From: Rhynchopus euleeides
Lineage: Eukaryota > Euglenozoa > Diplonemea > Diplonemida > Diplonemidae
Length of the DNA: 64,000 nucleotides
Assembly: GCA_963210315.1 (NCBI GenBank)
Contig: OY723287.1
Span: 186,001-250,000 of the forward strand
Direction: 5' to 3'
Below the pieces are notes generated by a model. The model saw only the letters and a list, made by a program, of their open reading frames with translations. It searched no databases and was not told the origin of the DNA. Shown here in pieces: positions 19,768 to 31,098 of this stretch. The translations under genes and the position numbers were made by a program. Positions within the stretch are counted from its first letter, which is position 1; the number at the start of each line of letters is the position of its first letter.

Positions 19768-21355
19768 TTGCCCCGGCTCCTCAGGCGCAATGCTCTCCAG
19801 CCACTTCAGCGCAGGCTTCACTCGGATTGCTGCCCACACCCTGTACAGCACGGGGGTGATGCTGATGGGGCGCTGCGACAGCGGCTCACCTGAGCTGCCG
19901 GGCTTGGGAATGAGGCAAATCATGGCGTGCATCAGCTGCTCCGGCCATTCGCCCGATCTCTCGACCTCATTGAACACCTCCGCGAACAACTTCAGTAGGT
20001 CCCCTGGGAGTTGCCGCAGCTCGTGCACCCTCCAACCGTGTAGGCCCGGCGAGGTGGATGTAGACATTTTTGCCAGCGCTGTCCCAACGTCTTCTGCCGT
20101 GATGGTCGGTACGAGAACACTATCCCCGCCTCCTGCGTCCAGCCCTTCTGCATCCTCGCCTTCCACGTGCGGAGTCTTTCGTCGCGGAGCGCGTCGAACA
20201 TGCCTCGCTGAGATCCCTCCAGGGCGACAAGGGCCATCTCCATCGTCTCGAGGTCCGGCAGTTGTGAGGTGGTGCCCGCCAGCGCCGCCTCCAGCCCCGG
20301 GGGAAGGCCCCCTCCCTTCAGCCGCTTCTTCGCAGCGTCCCAGGCGTGCTCTTCGTTGGGTGGGGGGGGGGGGTATGGCGCAGACTCCAGCAGTCGGTGG
20401 CGGCCCTCCAGGATGAGGGTCCGGAGGTTCCCCAACAGCTTGTCCTTCGCCCGGGTGTTCTTGTCGCCCGCTCCTCGGGCGGAGGCGGGGCGGTGTTTGG
20501 TGGCCACCCTCGACCGCTGCATGTGGTAGCCCTCCGCCCTGCCCGTGTACGCCGTTTCCTGCCTTCCGAGTTGGCCCACGTGGACACGCTTCAGGAAGTT
20601 CTCGCTGCAGGCTGAGGCCCGGCGGAGGAGTTGCGCTCCTGTTGCACCCTCTTTCGTTTCCTCTGCGGTTAGGCATATCACTTTGTCGCCTGACCCGACG
20701 CGCCCCAGGTGCAGCCTATCCGTAGCGCCGAGTACCCACACCTGGGCCCCAACACCTCAGCCGCTACCCTGAGTGTGGCCCCGTCCCCGTAGACCCCGCT
20801 CTGTGCCTGCGCCGCGATGTAGTCGTCGTAGGACGGGGGTGCCCGGGGGTCATCTATATCGGGCGCGTAGGTTGCTCGCCTCTCGGCGTCCTGTCCCAGG
20901 GTTTCGACTACAGCTGCTCTGAGAGAGGCCGCCGTCCATCCCGCACATTGCACCGCGAGGCCGGTGTATTGGCAGTTGCCATCTTTCGCCACCGCCTCTC
21001 GCACTGCCAGCAGTCGTTGCGCCATCTCTGCCAGCCATCGGTCGTCCTGCTCTACTGAGGAGGGGGAGTACTCCTGCCCCCCTCCTCCCCGAAGCCCCCG
21101 GGGTTCTCCTGCCCCAGGGGCGTGGCTTCTATGCTCTCTCGCTCTATCTAAGGGTCCCGCAGAGGTTACTCCTGTCCCTGCGGGTTTTGGTTCTCTATGG
21201 GGGGGTTGTGGGGAGGGTTCGCCGGCGGCGAGAGGGTGCTGCGCCACGGGCGCTCCCCCTATCCCCTGGTCGGCGCCCCCGCCGGGGGAACCGGAAGCCT
21301 TAGGGTGTAGGCCGGGCCCCCCCCTTGAGGGGGCGCCTCACCCCCTCGTAGGGGT
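19768..21355 (-). pseudogene. retrotransposon copy 2, ORF2 remnant with two internal deletions
   Basis: Three blocks collinear with copy 1: 19775-20107 (reverse transcriptase start, matching about 5480-5803), 20107-20670 (linker, matching about 6013-6575) and 20673-21355 (OTU region, matching about 7643-8315). About 210 bp and 1,070 bp are missing at the joins; the larger gap removes essentially the whole endonuclease domain. Short matches (GGT; AG/GC) at the joins suggest end-joining. The 3' half, with catalytic reverse transcriptase motifs, zinc knuckle and RNase H, is absent because the fragment is cut off in satellite A relics. One-base changes, including a longer C-run near 21325, break the frame. 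Not functional. Confidence 0.9.
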
Positions 21356-23617
21356 TGTAGCGCTTAGCCCCCCTCCACAGTAGGGGTGCCTTGCCGTTCT
21401 TGCCCGCGCCCTTCCCCGCCACCCGGGGTGTGTCGTTGACGTCCTGATCAGCTGCCGCGTCCCCTTGTCCGGCCTCGGCCCCTTTGTTCCCGAGCGCGGG
21501 TTGCTGAGGGGGGGGCAGCTGCTCGGACGCCGGGGGCTGCCCTTCGCCTCCGCATCCGGGGTCAGGCTGCTGCTGCTGCTGCGGTGCGGGCACGGACGGA
21601 GTGTATCCCCGGGCGCAGGAGCGGCTGCGGGCGCTGCGGAGGTGGCGGTGGTGGTGTTGTTGTTGCTATCAGACGCGGGGGGTTCGAGGTCAGCGTTGGC
21701 TGTAGGGGCAGGTTGGTCAGCCCCTGCCGGTGGTGGCGCGACTGCCGTTTCGGTCTGGGCCGGCTCCGCTGTTGCCGCCACTGGGGGGTGGCGCCGTTGT
21801 TGCTGTTGTTGTTGCTGCCGTTGCCGTTGCATGGCGCAGCGCCTCTCTCACCTGCACATCCTCGCGGATGACCTCTTGCAGGGTCGCCGAGGCCCTCTCC
21901 CGTTCTCTGGAGGTGTCCCTGCCCTCGCGTTTGCGGGCCCGCCGCGGGGAGCGGCACCGGCTCCTGCGCTGCTCACCTGGCCTCCCCCGGGCGGGCTGGG
22001 CATGGTAGTGGTGGTGGAGCTCGGCGAGGTGCGCCCTCGTCTCCTCCGCGACTGCCCGCTGTGATTCAGCGAGCTCGGCGCGCATCCCCTCCAGGTGCCG
22101 CCGCCCGTCCGCCACCATTGCCTGCTGGGGGTCATTGCCCACGCGCTGCCTGCCCAGCTCCTCCCGGAGCTCGCCCAGCTGCTGCTCGCTCGCAGCCCGC
22201 AGGCCGTCCGCAGTCGCCTGCGCTGTCGCCTGCACGTCGGCGAGGGCGGCTGTCAGGCGCGCGTCCGCCTGGGCTTGGCTGAGGCGCCCCTCCTCGGCGA
22301 CGGCGGCCAACCGCGACAGCAGCTCCACCCCTTTCTGCTGCTGCTCACCTAGCGCGGCCGTGATGCGGGCGACCTCCGCCTGTCCCGCGCTGCTCACCCG
22401 CTTCTGTTCGTCCTTGAAGGACTTGAACTCCTTGCGGAGGCCGCTCATGCCCGTCTGCAGGGACTTCGCCTGGAGCTGGGGCAGTGCCTGCTGTGCCTCC
22501 CCCACGCTCCCCTGCAGCCCCAGCATGGCTTCCCGGGCCCCCTGCACCTCCGCGAGCAGGGCGTGGCGGTGCTCCTCGCTCTGGTCATGGCGGGTGGTGT
22601 GCTGCTGCAGCTGCTCCCGCACTGCCCGAAGGCTCGCCTCCAGCTTCGCCGCCCTCCCGCCGAGGGCCTCACCCCTGCGGCGTTCTTCCCCGAGGCCGCT
22701 CTCCGCGTCCTTGCGCAGGCCAACAAGCAGGCCGCGCAGCTCCCCGTGCACTCGGGCGTGCTCCACGCCCTGCCCCTCCAGCTGCGCCTTCAGCTCGCGC
22801 ACAGCCTTCGGTGTGCCAGGCTGGGGGGGAGTCGCGGCGGGACGCTCCTGGAGGTCGTCCAGCTGGCGCTGCTGGGCTGCCAGGCGCTGCAGGAGCTCAT
22901 CCTGCCGGGCCTGCTGCTCCCCGAGCTGCTGCTGGAGTCGCCGTACCTCGGCGCGCTCCCCCTGCGCGGCTGTCCTCTGCTCCCCAAGCTCCTGTTGAAG
23001 TCGCCGCACTTCGGCGCGCTCCCCTTGCGTGGCCGCCTGCTGGTGGCCTTGTTGTGTAGCGAGTTGTTGCTCAAGGCGCTGTCGCTGCTGGTCCTGCTGC
23101 CTCTGCTGCCTTGAGCAGATCGTGCAGGCGCTGCACCTCCTGCTGCAGCGCGGGTACGCCGTCCTGCGTGGGGGCGCCGGCGCCAGGGTCGGCTGCGGTG
23201 GCGGCGGCGGTGGTTGCGGCGGGGTCGTGGCCGAGGGCCACCAGGCGGCGGCCCAGACGCTCCAGGTCCTTCTGGAGCCGCTCCACACGCTGGCAGGCCT
23301 GCTGCGCGTGCTGCTGCGCGGCCGCCGCGGCGCCACCCCCGCGTCCGGTCTTCCCCAGGTGCGTCCTGGACTTGGCGGCCCGGCCCGCCTTCGCCGCCGC
23401 CTCGCGCTCTTCCCGCACTCTGGCCTGGAGGCCGTCGTACCGCCTCTTGAGGCGGTCCAGCTCCTCTCCCTTCTTCCGCTCCTCCGCCTGTCGCCGCTTC
23501 TCCTCCTCCAGCAGCGCTGTGTCCGTGAGGGCCACGGCCTTGCCGTTCACCTGCACCGACCATGTGGGGGGGGTGCCAGAGGGGGGGGAGGGGGGCTGTC
23601 CGCGATGATGGCGGCTA
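21356..23617 (-). pseudogene. retrotransposon copy 2, ORF1 remnant
   Basis: Closely matches copy 1 ORF1 (8316 to about 10575), including the coiled coil and the Arg/Ser patch. The 5' end is lost at about 23617, where homology stops in ggctac and the initiator and first ~70 residues are missing. Small indels near 21785, 23108 and 23170 shift the frame. The terminal codon that is TAG in copy 1 is GAG here, so ORF1 reads through PYEGVRRPL into the start of ORF2 before a frameshift. This gives the best available comparison for the ORF1/ORF2 junction. Confidence 0.9.
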
Positions 23618-23789
23618 CACTAAGAGTGCTGGCGCGATGGTGCAGAGAGCATCTCCGGATGACCCCCACCTCTGCCATCCCCAGAACAGCCCCTACATTT
23701 TCCCTGGAGGAAGATGATGAAGGTTCGAGAGGCACGGGGCAATTCGAACTGCCGTTGTGCCACCTCTGAGGCTTGGAGAAAGTCCCGGT
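23618..23789. other. unique segment between retrotransposon remnant and right end of element I
   Basis: 172 bp, no coding potential recognised, no match found elsewhere in the window. Confidence 0.4.
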
Positions 23790-23940
23790 ACCGCTCGAAA
23801 TTTTTTTTTGGTTGAAATGGGTCTCCCAGCTAGGGGCCACCCAACTCCCCAGCTTTTTTTTTGCTTCCGATTGACCCAAATTTCGCCCATTTTGGCCCGC
23901 ACCAGCCCTCACTTTTTTGCACCGGATAGCGAAGACCCCC
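23790..23940. repeat. right end of element I
   Basis: Strongly similar to 33631-33783. Shared blocks: CCGCTCGA, an A/T run, CTCCCAGCTAGGGGCCACCC, AACTCCCC, a T-run, GCCCATTTT, CTTTTTTGCACCGG, and the terminus TAGCGAAGACCCCC. Element II ends the same way, so this is the conserved right end of the composite family. Confidence 0.85.
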
Positions 23941-24784
23941 AGAAGCTCTTTTGGGAACCGCATCAGCGGATGCGCGCAATTGCAAGGAGGCGGCAGACCC
24001 CCGAAGTGTGTGTCAGGGGAGAGCAGATCCTCACGGACGCGGTGCATCCCCTCTCTGATGTGAAGGTGGAAAATATCGAAGACATGTCGGAAACGTGTCG
24101 AGCAGCGAGAGAGACGACCCTCAGCCGGCATACCCGCACACCCAGAAGCCAGGGGTGCCCAGACTGGAAAGGGCTAACCACCTTTCTGCATTGCTGGGCG
24201 GCAGGCCCTCGCCCCACCCCACCGCCCTGATGGGAGAAGGGCTTCTCGTTGAACAGTGTTTCAAGTGTTTTCACCGAATGTTCTCGGCATTTTTAGACAC
24301 CCTCCAACGAGATTCAGACCCGGGAAGGGCGGAAAGTGCAGCCGAAGGAAATGGAAACACTGAACTGACCTCCCTTCACTCGCCGTGGAGACCCGGAACT
24401 GTCGCGGACTGGTTGCGAACCTGTCGTCGGGGGTCGGCCGACAGGTGGTTTCTTTTGACAGGTCGGGCGACCGGTCACCTGACCTGTCAAACCGACCTGT
24501 CGGTTTGATTGCAGCTCGGTCTTCGACCTCGTTCAACACCCCGTCATCGCACAACATCGACATACAGGAGGCAATACACAACGGCCACTGCGGTGCGGGA
24601 TCACGATAGGAAACCGCTCTCCCTCATCCTCCTCGAGAACCGCAACATCCTGACCGTGGCACCTTCCCGCTTCCAGACGTGCCCCCCTTCGCCAAGGCGG
24701 TTCGCGTCGCCGCCACGCCTGCATTCAGGGCGCCTGTGGCGTGCGGCTCAAGCCACCGCCATTGCTATCGTTGTCATCGGACCC
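23941..24784. other. resumed duplication copy A, then flank of element II
   Basis: 23941-24395 continues the duplicated segment (equals 38467-38915). From about 24508 the sequence resembles 51362 onward (GCTCGGTCT...ACACCCCGTCATCGCA), so element II landed in a copy of the repeat found at 50294-52233. No gene recognised. Confidence 0.6.
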
Positions 24785-24787
24785 ATG

Positions 24788-25109
24788 GGGGGTCTTCGCT
24801 GGTCGACAAACTTCGACAAACTTCGTCGTTCGTCACATAATTAGGAAAACGGCTGTTTCAGGGGGTTTTTCACCGAAGACGGCAGTGTTCTGACGACGAC
24901 GACAGGGGTCTTCGACAAAAACTTCGTCAGCGAAGACCCCCCCCCAAAAATGAATTAAAAACCGGTTTTTCGGGGATTCTCGCTGTTCGTCACCTGTCGT
25001 CAAATTTCGACAAAATTCGACAATTTTCACCTAAACCGACGGAAAATGCACCAAAATGCACCACCCACAGCCTGGGTCGGCCCAGGGTCTGGACACCACT
25101 CCTGGACCC
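24788..25109. repeat. left end of element II
   Basis: Same order of motifs as 13429-13767: outer terminus, inner inverted terminus AGCGAAGAC9 (24929-24946), A-run, CGCTGTTCGTCACCTGTCGTC, TTTTCACC, GGAAAATGCACCAAAATGCA. It ends in a single 31-bp unit of satellite C type (25079-25109), in register with the first satellite B unit. Confidence 0.75.
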
Positions 25110-28100
25110 GGCCCAGTACGGGCGAGATCGGCCCATAGCCGGCCCAGTACGGGCGAGATCGGCCCATAGCCGTCCCAGCACTGCCGAGATCGGCCCATAG
25201 CCGGCCCAGTACGGGCGAGATCGGCCCATAGCCGGCCCAGCACTGCCGAGATCGGCCCATGTCCGGCCCAGTACGGGCGAGATCGGCCCATAGCCGGCCC
25301 AGCACTGCCGAGATCAGCCCATAGCCGGCCCAGTACGGGCGAGATCGGCCCATGTCCGGCCCAGTACGGCCGAGATCGGCCCGTAGCCGGCCCAGCACTG
25401 CCGAGATCGGCCCATAGCCGGCCCAGTACGGGCGAGATCGGCCCATAGCCGGCCCAGCACTGCCGAGATCGGCCCATGTCCGGCCCAGTACGGGCGAGAT
25501 CGGCCCATAGCCGGCCCAGTACGGGCGAGATCGGCCCATAGCCGGCCCAGCACTGCCGAGATCGGCCCATGTCCGGCCCAGCACTGCCGAGATCGGCCCA
25601 TAGCCGGCCCAGTACGGGCGAGATCGGCCCATAGCCGGCCCAGTACGGGCGAGATCGGCCCATGTCCGGCCCAGTACGGCCGAGATCGGCCCGTAGCCGG
25701 CCCAGCACTGCCGAGATCGGCCCATAGCCGGCCCAGTACGGGCGAGATCGGCCCATAGCCGTCCCAGCACTGCCGAGATCGGCCCATAGCCGGCCCAGTA
25801 CGGGCGAGATCGGCCCATAGCCGGCCCAGCACTGCCGAGATCGGCCCATAGCCGGCCCAGTACGGGCGAGATCGGCCCATAGCCGGCCCAGCACTGCCGA
25901 GATCGGCCCATAGCCGGCCCAGTACGGGCGAGATCGGCCCATAGCCGGCCCAGCACTGCCGAGATCGGCCCATGTCCGGCCCAGTACGGGCGAGATCGGC
26001 CCATAGCCGGCCCAGCACTGCCGAGATCAGCCCATAGCCGGCCCAGTACGGGCGAGATCGGCCCATGTCCGGCCCAGTACGGCCGAGATCGGCCCGTAGC
26101 CGGCCCAGCACTGCCGAGATCGGCCCATAGCCGGCCCAGTACGGGCGAGATCGGCCCATAGCCGGCCCAGCACTGCCGAGATCGGCCCATGTCCGGCCCA
26201 GTACGGGCGAGATCGGCCCATAGCCGGCCCAGTACGGGCGAGATCGGCCCATAGCCGGCCCAGCACTGCCGAGATCGGCCCATGTCCGGCCCAGCACTGC
26301 CGAGATCGGCCCATAGCCGGCCCAGTACGGGCGAGATCGGCCCATAGCCGGCCCAGTACGGGCGAGATCGGCCCATGTCCGGCCCAGTACGGCCGAGATC
26401 GGCCCGTAGCCGGCCCAGCACTGCCGAGATCGGCCCATAGCCGGCCCAGTACGGGCGAGATCGGCCCATAGCCGTCCCAGCACTGCCGAGATCGGCCCAT
26501 AGCCGGCCCAGTACGGGCGAGATCGGCCCATAGCCGGCCCAGCACTGCCGAGATCGGCCCATAGCCGGCCCAGTACGGGCGAGATCGGCCCATAGCCGGC
26601 CCAGCACTGCCGAGATCGGCCCATAGCCGGCCCAGTACGGGCGAGATCGGCCCATAGCCGGCCCAGCACTGCCGAGATCGGCCCATGTCCGGCCCAGTAC
26701 GGGCGAGATCGGCCCATAGCCGGCCCAGTACGGGCGAGATCGGCCCATAGCCGTCCCAGCACTGCCGAGATCGGCCCATAGCCGGCCCAGTACGGGCGAG
26801 ATCGGCCCATAGCCGGCCCAGCACTGCCGAGATCGGCCCATGTCCGGCCCAGCACTGCCGAGATCGGCCCATAGCCGGCCCAGTACGGGCGAGATCGGCC
26901 CATGTCCGGCCCAGTACGGCCGAGATCGGCCCGTAGCCGGCCCAGCACTGCCGAGATCGGCCCATAGCCGGCCCAGTACGGGCGAGATCGGCCCATAGCC
27001 GTCCCAGCACTGCCGAGATCGGCCCATAGCCGGCCCAGTACGGGCGAGATCGGCCCATAGCCGGCCCAGCACTGCCGAGATCGGCCCATAGGCGGCCCAG
27101 TACGGGCGAGATCGGCCCATAGCCGGCCCAGCACTGCCGAGATCGGCCCATAGCCGGCCCAGTACGGGCGAGATCGGCCCATAGCCGGCCCAGCACTGCC
27201 GAGATCGGCCCATGTCCGGCCCAGTACGGGCGAGATCGGCCCATAGCCGGCCCAGTACGGGCGAGATCGGCCCATAGCCGTCCCAGCACTGCCGAGATCG
27301 GCCCATAGCCGGCCCAGTACGGGCGAGATCGGCCCATGTCCGGCCCAGCACTGCCGAGATCGGCCCATAGCCGGCCCAGTACGGGCGAGATCGGCCCATG
27401 TCCGGCCCAGTACGGCCGAGATCGGCCCGTAGCCGGCCCAGCACTGCCGAGATCGGCCCATAGCCGGCCCAGTACGGGCGAGATCGGCCCATAGCCGGCC
27501 CAGCACTGCCGAGATCGGCCCATGTCCGGCCCAGTACGGGCGAGATCGGCCCATAGCCGGCCCAGTACGGGCGAGATCGGCCCATAGCCGTCCCAGCACT
27601 GCCGAGATCGGCCCATAGCCGGCCCAGTACGGGCGAGATCGGCCCATAGCCGGCCCAGCACTGCCGAGATCGGCCCATGTCCGGCCCAGCACTGCCGAGA
27701 TCGGCCCATAGCCGGCCCAGTACGGGCGAGATCGGCCCATGTCCGGCCCAGTACGGCCGAGATCGGCCCGTAGCCGGCCCAGCACTGCCGAGATCGGCCC
27801 ATAGCCGGCCCAGTACGGGCGAGATCGGCCCATAGCCGTCCCAGCACTGCCGAGATCGGCCCATGTCCGGCCCAGTACGGGCGAGATCGGCCCATAGCCG
27901 GCCCAGCACTGCCGAGATCGGCCCATAGCCGGCCCAGTACTGCCGAGATCGGCCCATGTCCGGCCCAGTACGTGCGAGATCGGCCCGTAGCCGGCCCAGC
28001 ACTGCCGAGATCGGCCCATGTCCGGCCCAGTACGTGCGAGATCGGCCCATAACCGGCCCAGTACGGGCGAGATCGGCCCATAGCCGGCCCAGCACTGCCG

Positions 28101-30074
28101 AGATCGGCCCATAGCCGGCCCAGTACGTGCGAGATCGGCCCATAGCCGGCCCAGTACTGCCGAGATCGGCCCATGTCCGGCCCAGTACGGGCGAGATCGG
28201 CCCATAGCCGGCCCAGCACTGCCGAGATCGGCCCATAGCCGGCCCAGTACGGGCGAGATCGGCCCATAGCCGTCCCAGGACTGCCGAGATCGGCCCATAG
28301 CCGGCCCAGTACGGGCGAGATCGGCCCATAGCCGGCCCAGCACTGCCGAGATCGGCCCATGTCCGGCCCAGCACTGCCGAGATCGGCCCATAGCCGGCCC
28401 AGTACGGGCGAGATCGGCCCATGTCCGGCCCAGTACGGCCGAGATCGGCCCGTAGCCGGCCCAGCACTGCCGAGATCGGCCCATAGCCGGCCCAGTACGG
28501 GCGAGATCGGCCCATAGCCGGCCCAGCACTGCCGAGATCGGCCCATGTCCGGCCCAGTACGGGCGAGATCGGCCCATAGCCGGCCCAGTACGGGCGAGAT
28601 CGGCCCATAGCCGGCCCAGTACGGGCGAGATCGGCCCATAGCCGTCCCAGCACTGCCGAGATCGGCCCATGTCCGGCCCAGCACTGCCGAGATCGGCCCA
28701 TAGCCGGCCCAGCACTGCCGAGATCGGCCCATGTCCGGCCCAGTACGGGCGAGATCGGCCCATAGCCGGCCCAGTACGGGCGAGATCGGCCCATAGCCGG
28801 CCCAGCACTGCCGAGATCGCCCCATGTCCGGCCCAGCACTGCCGAAATCGGCCCATAGCCGGCCCAGTACGGGCGAGATCGGCCCATGTCCGGCCCAGTA
28901 CGGCCGAGATCGGCCCGTAGCCGGCCCAGCACTGCCGAGATCGGCCCATAGCCGGCCCAGTACTGCCGAGATCGGCCCATGTCCGGCCCAGTACGTGCGA
29001 GATCGGCCCATAACCGGCCCAGTACGGGCGAGATCGGCCCATAGCCGGCCCAGCACTGCCGAGATCGGCCCATAGCCGGCCCAGTACGGGCGAGATCGGC
29101 CCATAGCCGTCCCAGGACTGCCGAGATCGGCCCATAGCCGGCCCAGTACGGGCGAGATCGGCCCATAGCCGGCCCAGCACTGCCGAGATCGGCCCATGTC
29201 CGGCCCAGCACTGCCGAGATCGGCCCATAGCCGGCCCAGTACGGGCGAGATCGGCCCATGTCCGGCCCAGTACGGCCGAGATCGGCCCGTAGCCGGCCCA
29301 GCACTGCCGAGATCGGCCCATAGCCGGCCCAGTACGGGCGAGATCGGCCCATAGCCGGCCCAGCACTGCCGAGATCGGCCCATGTCCGGCCCAGTACGGG
29401 CGAGATCGGCCCATAGCCGGCCCAGTACGGGCGAGATCGGCCCATAGCCGGCCCAGTACGGGCGAGATCGGCCCATAGCCGTCCCAGCACTGCCGAGATC
29501 GGCCCATGTCCGGCCCAGCACTGCCGAGATCGGCCCATAGCCGGCCCAGCACTGCCGAGATCGGCCCATGTCCGGCCCAGTACGGGCGAGATCGGCCCAT
29601 AGCCGGCCCAGTACGGGCGAGATCGGCCCATAGCCGGCCCAGCACTGCCGAGATCGCCCCATGTCCGGCCCAGCACTGCCGAAATCGGCCCATAGCCGGC
29701 CCAGTACGGGCGAGATCGGCCCATGTCCGGCCCAGTACGGCCGAGATCGGCCCGTAGCCGGCCCAGCACTGCCGAGATCGGCCCATAGCCGGCCCAGTAC
29801 TGCCGAGATCGGCCCATGTCCGGCCCAGTACGTGCGAGATCGGCCCATAGCCGGCCCAGCACTGCCGAGATCGGCCCATGTCCGGCCCAGTACGTGCGAG
29901 ATCGGCCCATAACCGGCCCAGTACGGGCGAGATCGGCCCATAGCCGGCCCAGCACTGCCGAGATCGGCCCATAGCCGGCCCAGTACGTGCGAGATCGGCC
30001 CATAGCCGGCCCAGTACTGCCGAGATCGGCCCATGTCCGGCCCAGTACGGGCGAGATCGGCCCATAGCCGGCCT
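25110..30074. repeat. satellite B: about 160 tandem copies of a 31-bp unit
   Basis: Main units are GGCCCAGTACGGGCGAGATC+GGCCCATAGCC and GGCCCAGCACTGCCGAGATC+GGCCCATAGCC, with ATAGCC/ATGTCC and GGG/GGC/GTG variants. TCGGCC and GGCCGA form dyads within the unit. A rare ATAACC variant at 28049, 29010 and 29909 recurs at exactly 31 and 29 units, showing block duplication of about 0.9 kb. Minus-strand frames are open for up to about 1,650 codons purely because the unit has no stop; I do not treat them as genes. Confidence 0.95.
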
Positions 30075-30083
30075 AGTCGTAGG

Positions 30084-30288
30084 ATGCTGAACGAAGACAG
30101 CCAGCAGGCGCTGCTCTTCGATGACTACTCCACAGAGACGAAGATCACGACACTCGTGGTCACAGACGTGCAGGCCTCGACCCTCTGCTTGGAGAAGTCT
30201 TTCGAGGGAATGCGGAAGGCGCTAGAAATCCACAACCATGTGATCCGGAAGTGCATTGCGGGCATGGCGGGTATGAGGCAGGACATCG
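30084..30288 (+). pseudogene. captured fragment of a class III adenylate/guanylate cyclase gene
   Basis: The plus-strand frame between satellites B and C gives about 68 residues: KITTLVVTDVQASTLCLE, then GMRKALEIHNHVIRKCI, then AGMAG. This matches the start of class III cyclase catalytic domains, where the first metal-binding Asp lies in a 'TLVFTD(V/I)..ST' strand followed by 'M..AL..HN.v(I/L)R..I...G'. The Asp is present (VTDVQ). Everything downstream (second metal Asp, transition-state residues) is missing because satellite C begins there. The context, inside a transposon between satellites, indicates a captured host exon rather than a gene. The 470-residue open frame it belongs to is otherwise satellite. 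Confidence 0.72.
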
Positions 30289-30290
30289 TC

Positions 30291-31098
30291 AGTGTCTGGA
30301 CAGCACTCCTGGGCTCGGCCCAGGGACTGGACATCACTCCCTGGCTCGGCCCAGTGTCTGGACACCACTCCCTGGCTCGGCCCAGGGACTGGACAGCACT
30401 CCTGAGCTCGGCCCAGTGTCTGGACAGCACTCCTGGGCTCGGCCCAGGGTCTGGACACCACTCCCTGGCTCGGCCCAGGGTCTGGACATCACGCCCTGGC
30501 TCGGCCCAGTGTGGACAGCACTCCTGGGCTCGGCCCAGGGTCTGGACATCACTCCTGGGCTCGGCCCAGTGTCTGGACACCACTCCCTGGCTCGGCCCAG
30601 TGTCTGGACATCACTCCTGGGCTCGGCCCAGTGTCTGGACACCACTCCCTGGCTCGGCCCAGTGTCTGGACATCACTCCTGGGCTCGGCCCAGTGTCTGG
30701 ACACCACTCCCTGGCTCGGCCCAGTGTCTGGACATCACTCCTGGGCTCGGCCCAGTGTCTGGACACCACTCCCTGGCTCGGCCCAGGGTCTGGACATCAC
30801 TCCTGGGCTCGGCCCAGTGTCTGGACACCACTCCCTGGCTCGGCCCAGGGTCTGGACATCACTCCTGGGCTCGGCCCAGTGTCTGGACAGCACTCCTGGG
30901 CTCGGCCCAGGGTCTGGACACCACTCCCTGGCTCGGCCCAGGGTCTGGACATCACTCCTGGGCTCGGCCCAGTGTCTGGACACCACTCCCTGGCTCGGCC
31001 CAGGGTCTGGACATCACTCCTGGGCTCGGCCCAGTGTCTGGACAGCACTCCTGGGCTCGGCCCAGTGTCTGGACACGACTCGTCGGCTCGGCCCAGTG
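30291..31098. repeat. satellite C: about 26 tandem copies of a 31-bp unit
   Basis: Units alternate between GGACATCACTCCTGGGCTC+GGCCCAGTGTCT and GGACACCACTCCCTGGCTC+GGCCCAGTGTCT, giving a 62-bp dimer period in the middle. One short inverted unit lies at 31103-31127. About 25 of 31 positions agree with satellite D. Confidence 0.95.

Larger units (their letters stand above)
13429..23940. mobile_element. composite TIR element I, 10.5 kb, satellite-bearing
   Basis: Begins GGGGGTCTTCGCTGG and ends TAGCGAAGACCCCC, flanked on both sides by aga (13426-13428 and 23941-23943). The homologous place in copy B, near 38465, reads ttgaac-aga-agctc with nothing between, so the whole 10,512 bp behaves as one insertion with a 3-bp target duplication. 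Contents, left to right: a 340-bp left end, a 5.6-kb array of 31-bp repeats, 300 bp of unique DNA, a truncated and internally deleted retrotransposon copy, and a 150-bp right end shared with element II. No transposase is present; it must be moved in trans. Superfamily undetermined: a 3-bp duplication fits Harbinger-like and CACTA-like groups, but the termini match neither clearly. Confidence 0.82.
1270..24395. repeat. segmental duplication, copy A (interrupted)
   Basis: Three blocks of this span are collinear with 34420-38915 (copy B) in the same orientation: 1270-2189, 10811-13428 and 23941-24395. They include the ankyrin gene, its 3' flank and about 700 bp of its 5' flank. Identity is high across the exons. 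Two large blocks are absent from copy B: 2190-10810 (retrotransposon) and 13429-23940 (composite TIR element). Copy B has two smaller blocks absent here: most of its 227-bp intron, and 38095-38427. The duplication therefore predates these insertions and serves as the empty-site control for them. Confidence 0.9.

Noticed and set aside
25027..30065. Open frames of 1,300-1,650 codons on the minus strand of satellite B
   Set aside because: Same reason as for satellite A: pure translation of the tandem repeat.
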